From Burkholderiaceae bacterium (lineage in GTDB: Bacteria > Pseudomonadota > Gammaproteobacteria > Burkholderiales > Burkholderiaceae_C): a stretch of 8,799 bases of DNA. The DNA lies in the NCBI GenBank assembly GCA_029864165.1, contig JAOTTZ010000048.1, positions 1-8,799 on the forward strand, read 5' to 3'. The position numbers and the translations under genes are program-made. Below the pieces are notes generated by a model. That model was given only the letters and a program-made list of their open reading frames with translations. It was not told where the DNA came from and made no database searches. Below are positions 6,832 to 8,799 of the stretch, one piece after another (the stretch's first letter is position 1; every line of letters begins with the position of its first letter).

Positions 6832-7577
6832 AGCTGCGCGCGCTGGTACTGCTGCTGGTATTGGCCAACATGGTCTTTTTCGCCTGGACGCAGGGCTGGC
6901 TGGACAACGTGGTCGGCGTACGCGCCATGGGCGACCGCGAGCCCGAGCGCTTAGCGCGCCAAGTGCGTCCCGAGAGCTTGCGTATATTGCCGGCCTCGTC
7001 GGCGGCGATGTTTGCGACCACGGCGCCAGCGGCCACAGCCATTTCGGCCGCCACTGACATCGAGGCTGCTGAGGGTGCCGCTGCGACTTCAGCGCCCGCG
7101 GATGCTGGCACCTGCCTGGAGGCAGGACCTTTCACACCAGCCGGGGCGGATGCGGCCGAAAAGGCACTGCGAGCTGACCGCAGCGCCGATGCGTGGGTAC
7201 GCCGCCCTATCGAAGTATCGAGCCGCTGGATCATTTACATGGGCAGATATTCCGATCGAGAAGTGATGCTGAAGAAAGCCGATGCTTTGTGGCGCAGCAA
7301 GATCCCTTTCGAGTTGTTGAAGGAACCGTCCCGGCTCGTGCCGGGCTTATCCCTGGGCAGCTATTACAGTCGCGGCACCGCCGATGCTGCGCTGACCAAG
7401 CTGGCCACGCGAGGCGTAAGAACCGCGAAGGTGATTGAGTTAGCGCAACCGGCCACCATGTACGCACTGCGCGTTGAACACGCTGACACGGCATTGGCCG
7501 AGCAACTGACGGCCGTGGCAAAGAATGTTCTGGGTGATGGCTTTGTGCCTTGCGAACGCGCTATCGATCGCCGCTGA
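6828..7577 (+). CDS. Membrane-anchored SPOR-like envelope protein
   Basis: A 249-residue protein with a short cytoplasmic start (MKLR), one transmembrane helix at about 5-24 (ALVLLLVLANMVFFAW), a conserved-looking stretch EPERLARQVRPESLRIL (38-54), an Ala/Pro-rich linker (55-93), and a periplasmic domain from C96 (CLEAGPF) to about 205. That domain has WIIYMGRYSDREVMLKKADAL, PGLSLGSY and RGVRTAKVI, the layout of SPOR-type domains, which bind denuded peptidoglycan glycans at division sites; the match is distant. C96 and C242 could form a disulfide. This protein type commonly follows birA or coaX in Burkholderiales, from memory. Its start overlaps the birA stop as ATGA, which implies translational coupling, since no good ribosome site is visible. 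It ends 11 bases before the convergent protease gene, with no terminator seen between them. Exact function unknown. Confidence 0.8.
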   Translation: MKLRALVLLLVLANMVFFAWTQGWLDNVVGVRAMGDREPERLARQVRPESLRILPASSAAMFATTAPAATAISAATDIEAAEGAAATSAPADAGTCLEAGPFTPAGADAAEKALRADRSADAWVRRPIEVSSRWIIYMGRYSDREVMLKKADALWRSKIPFELLKEPSRLVPGLSLGSYYSRGTADAALTKLATRGVRTAKVIELAQPATMYALRVEHADTALAEQLTAVAKNVLGDGFVPCERAIDRR

Positions 7578-7588
7578 GCATTGCGAGT

Positions 7589-8799
7589 TCACACACGCTG
7601 ACGCCCAACCCACGCCACCCCACCCACGGACAGCGCGAGCGCAAGCAACCAGCGCAGATCCAGCGCGCCGCCGCCGGAAGAAGTGCGTGGGATGACGTTG
7701 GCCGGCAGGTCTTGCCCCAGCGCCACAGCGGCATCCACATCCCCGTTGTCGATCACTACGGTCGGCCAGTTCACCGGCATGAAGACCACACCGTCCCGCA
7801 AGTCTTCAGCGTAGCGCACGGCTTCGGCGGCATCGAGGATGCCGGCGCCGCAAGTGCTGGTGGTACAAATGCAGCGGCCTGGGTTGGCATTCGAGCACAG
7901 CCCTATCTCGGGCGACGTGACGTGCGGGCGTGCCGTCACGCGTAAACCGGTGATGACCTGTGCGGTGGTCAGGTTCGGGTTGGCGCTGAACATCAGGCTC
8001 ACCACCCCCGCAACGATAGGCGCTGAAAAGCTGGTGCCGAAACGTTGACGCTCCACAGCATTACCAGGGTCTTGAACACCACTGTTGCCGATCGTTGTTA
8101 TGCCCGAATCACCGAGAAATGGACCCCAGATACCATCACCCTTTCTCACATTCACAGCTGTCGGGTCGCCGCCAACCGTAGCGATGGCGACCTTGGCACC
8201 AAAGTTGGAGTAAGTGGCCTTGAAGCCGTCGCGGTTGAGCGCAGTCACCCCCAGCACCCCATTGCAGTTGGCCGGGCGCGTAGGCGCCACGTGTTCGTTG
8301 CCCGCCGCCGCAACAACTACCACGCCTCTGGCCGACAGCTCGTCGATCGCATCCTGGTAAGCCTTGTTGCAAGGGGCGCCGCCGCCGAAACTGATATTGA
8401 CCACCCTGGCCCAGTGGGCAGGGGGGTTGTCCGGGACACCGTCAACATGCAGCCCTGCCGCCCAGCGCATGCCGGCTATGATGTCGGCGACTTCGGCGCC
8501 ACACTTACCGGCCACGCGCACCGGTAGCACTCGGCCGTTCCAGCTCGCCGCGGCAATGTTCTTGCCGTTGTCGGTAACGGCCGCAACGATACCGGCAGTG
8601 CTGGTGCCATGCCATGAGCTGTTTTCCTCTTTGCACAGACTGAACAGCGCCGGGTTGTTGGTTATGTCGGCCCTCGTCACGCCATCGCCTTCATCGCTGG
8701 GGTCGCCGTCGCGGCCATCGCCGTCTTTGGCGTACTCGACGGTTGAGACGAAGTCGTAGCCGGAGTTCGGCAAAACGTTGGCATCGAGGTCTTGGTGGG
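7589..8799 (-). CDS. Secreted subtilisin-family (S8) serine protease, N-terminus beyond right edge
   Basis: The reading frame is open to the right edge; the first visible residues, HQDLDANVLPNSGYDF, are the segment just after the catalytic Asp in S8 proteases, so that Asp, the propeptide and the signal peptide lie outside. Catalytic His is in SSWHGTSTAGIVAA (codon 8611-8609), oxyanion Asn in AAAGNE (8299-8297) and catalytic Ser in FGTSFSAPIVAG (8032-8030), all in correct order. Eight cysteines, including the CICTTSTC cluster (7864-7873 region), suggest disulfides and export. The C-terminus reads SSGGGALDLRWLLALALSVG followed by a short Arg-containing end, resembling a GlyGly-CTERM tail: Gly-rich motif, one transmembrane helix, basic end. 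This would hold the protease in the membrane until a rhombosortase cuts it for secretion. It faces the SPOR-like gene and is probably an independent unit. Nothing after the stop looks like a terminator. Protease certain; sorting tail probable. Confidence 0.93.
   Translation of the reverse strand, partial: HQDLDANVLPNSGYDFVSTVEYAKDGDGRDGDPSDEGDGVTRADITNNPALFSLCKEENSSWHGTSTAGIVAAVTDNGKNIAAASWNGRVLPVRVAGKCGAEVADIIAGMRWAAGLHVDGVPDNPPAHWARVVNISFGGGAPCNKAYQDAIDELSARGVVVVAAAGNEHVAPTRPANCNGVLGVTALNRDGFKATYSNFGAKVAIATVGGDPTAVNVRKGDGIWGPFLGDSGITTIGNSGVQDPGNAVERQRFGTSFSAPIVAGVVSLMFSANPNLTTAQVITGLRVTARPHVTSPEIGLCSNANPGRCICTTSTCGAGILDAAEAVRYAEDLRDGVVFMPVNWPTVVIDNGDVDAAVALGQDLPANVIPRTSSGGGALDLRWLLALALSVGGVAWVGRQRV

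Noticed and set aside
7578..7588. Bidirectional terminator between the convergent SPOR-like and protease genes
   Set aside because: Only 11 bases long and no inverted repeat with T-run visible across the junction.
8771..8773. TTG codon as start of the protease gene
   Set aside because: The frame continues upstream (HQDLDANV) with conserved S8 residues to the window edge, so this TTG is an internal Leu codon.

Overview
The window reads as chromosomal DNA of a GC-rich Gram-negative bacterium, most probably a betaproteobacterium of the order Burkholderiales. This rests on remembered family resemblance, not a search: a long DNA topoisomerase III with two C-terminal zinc ribbons, a biotin protein ligase without the N-terminal winged helix followed by a small membrane-anchored SPOR-like protein, and a compact SET/post-SET methyltransferase are a familiar set in that order. 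No mobile element, RNA gene, CRISPR array or phage gene was seen. The longest gap without a gene is 171 bases.

Left part, minus strand (1-5235). Read from right to left, the order is topB (topoisomerase III), a seven-transmembrane histidine kinase with a periplasmic beta-sandwich-like sensor, and a response regulator cut by the left edge. Kinase and regulator look like a cognate pair of the NarL/LuxR type. A 171-base leader with a possible promoter and several short hairpins separates them, so the regulator may be partly independent of the kinase transcript.

Middle (5236-5325) is a divergent intergenic region between topB and the rightward genes. It holds a promoter-like TTGACC-15-TAGAAT pair, a direct repeat of GCTCGCGCGC merging into a 19-base strictly alternating purine-pyrimidine run (Z-DNA prone), and a perfect GTACAT-N5-ATGTAC inverted repeat covering the first possible start codon of the SET gene.

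Right part, plus strand (5326-7577). A SET-domain lysine methyltransferase, birA and a SPOR-like envelope protein are tightly packed (18-base gap, then ATGA overlap) and are probably one operon. coaX (type III pantothenate kinase), which often follows birA in related bacteria, is absent here.

Far right, minus strand (7589-8799): most of a secreted subtilisin-family (S8) serine protease, cut by the right edge. It ends in a Gly-rich, hydrophobic, Arg-containing tail resembling the GlyGly-CTERM sorting signal.

Most genes are conserved types. The most interesting part is the divergent SET/topB pair: a eukaryote-like lysine methyltransferase faces a topoisomerase whose C-terminal tail and one internal insert are Lys/Ala/Pro-rich, much like histone H1 tails. 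This is an idea to test, not a demonstrated system.
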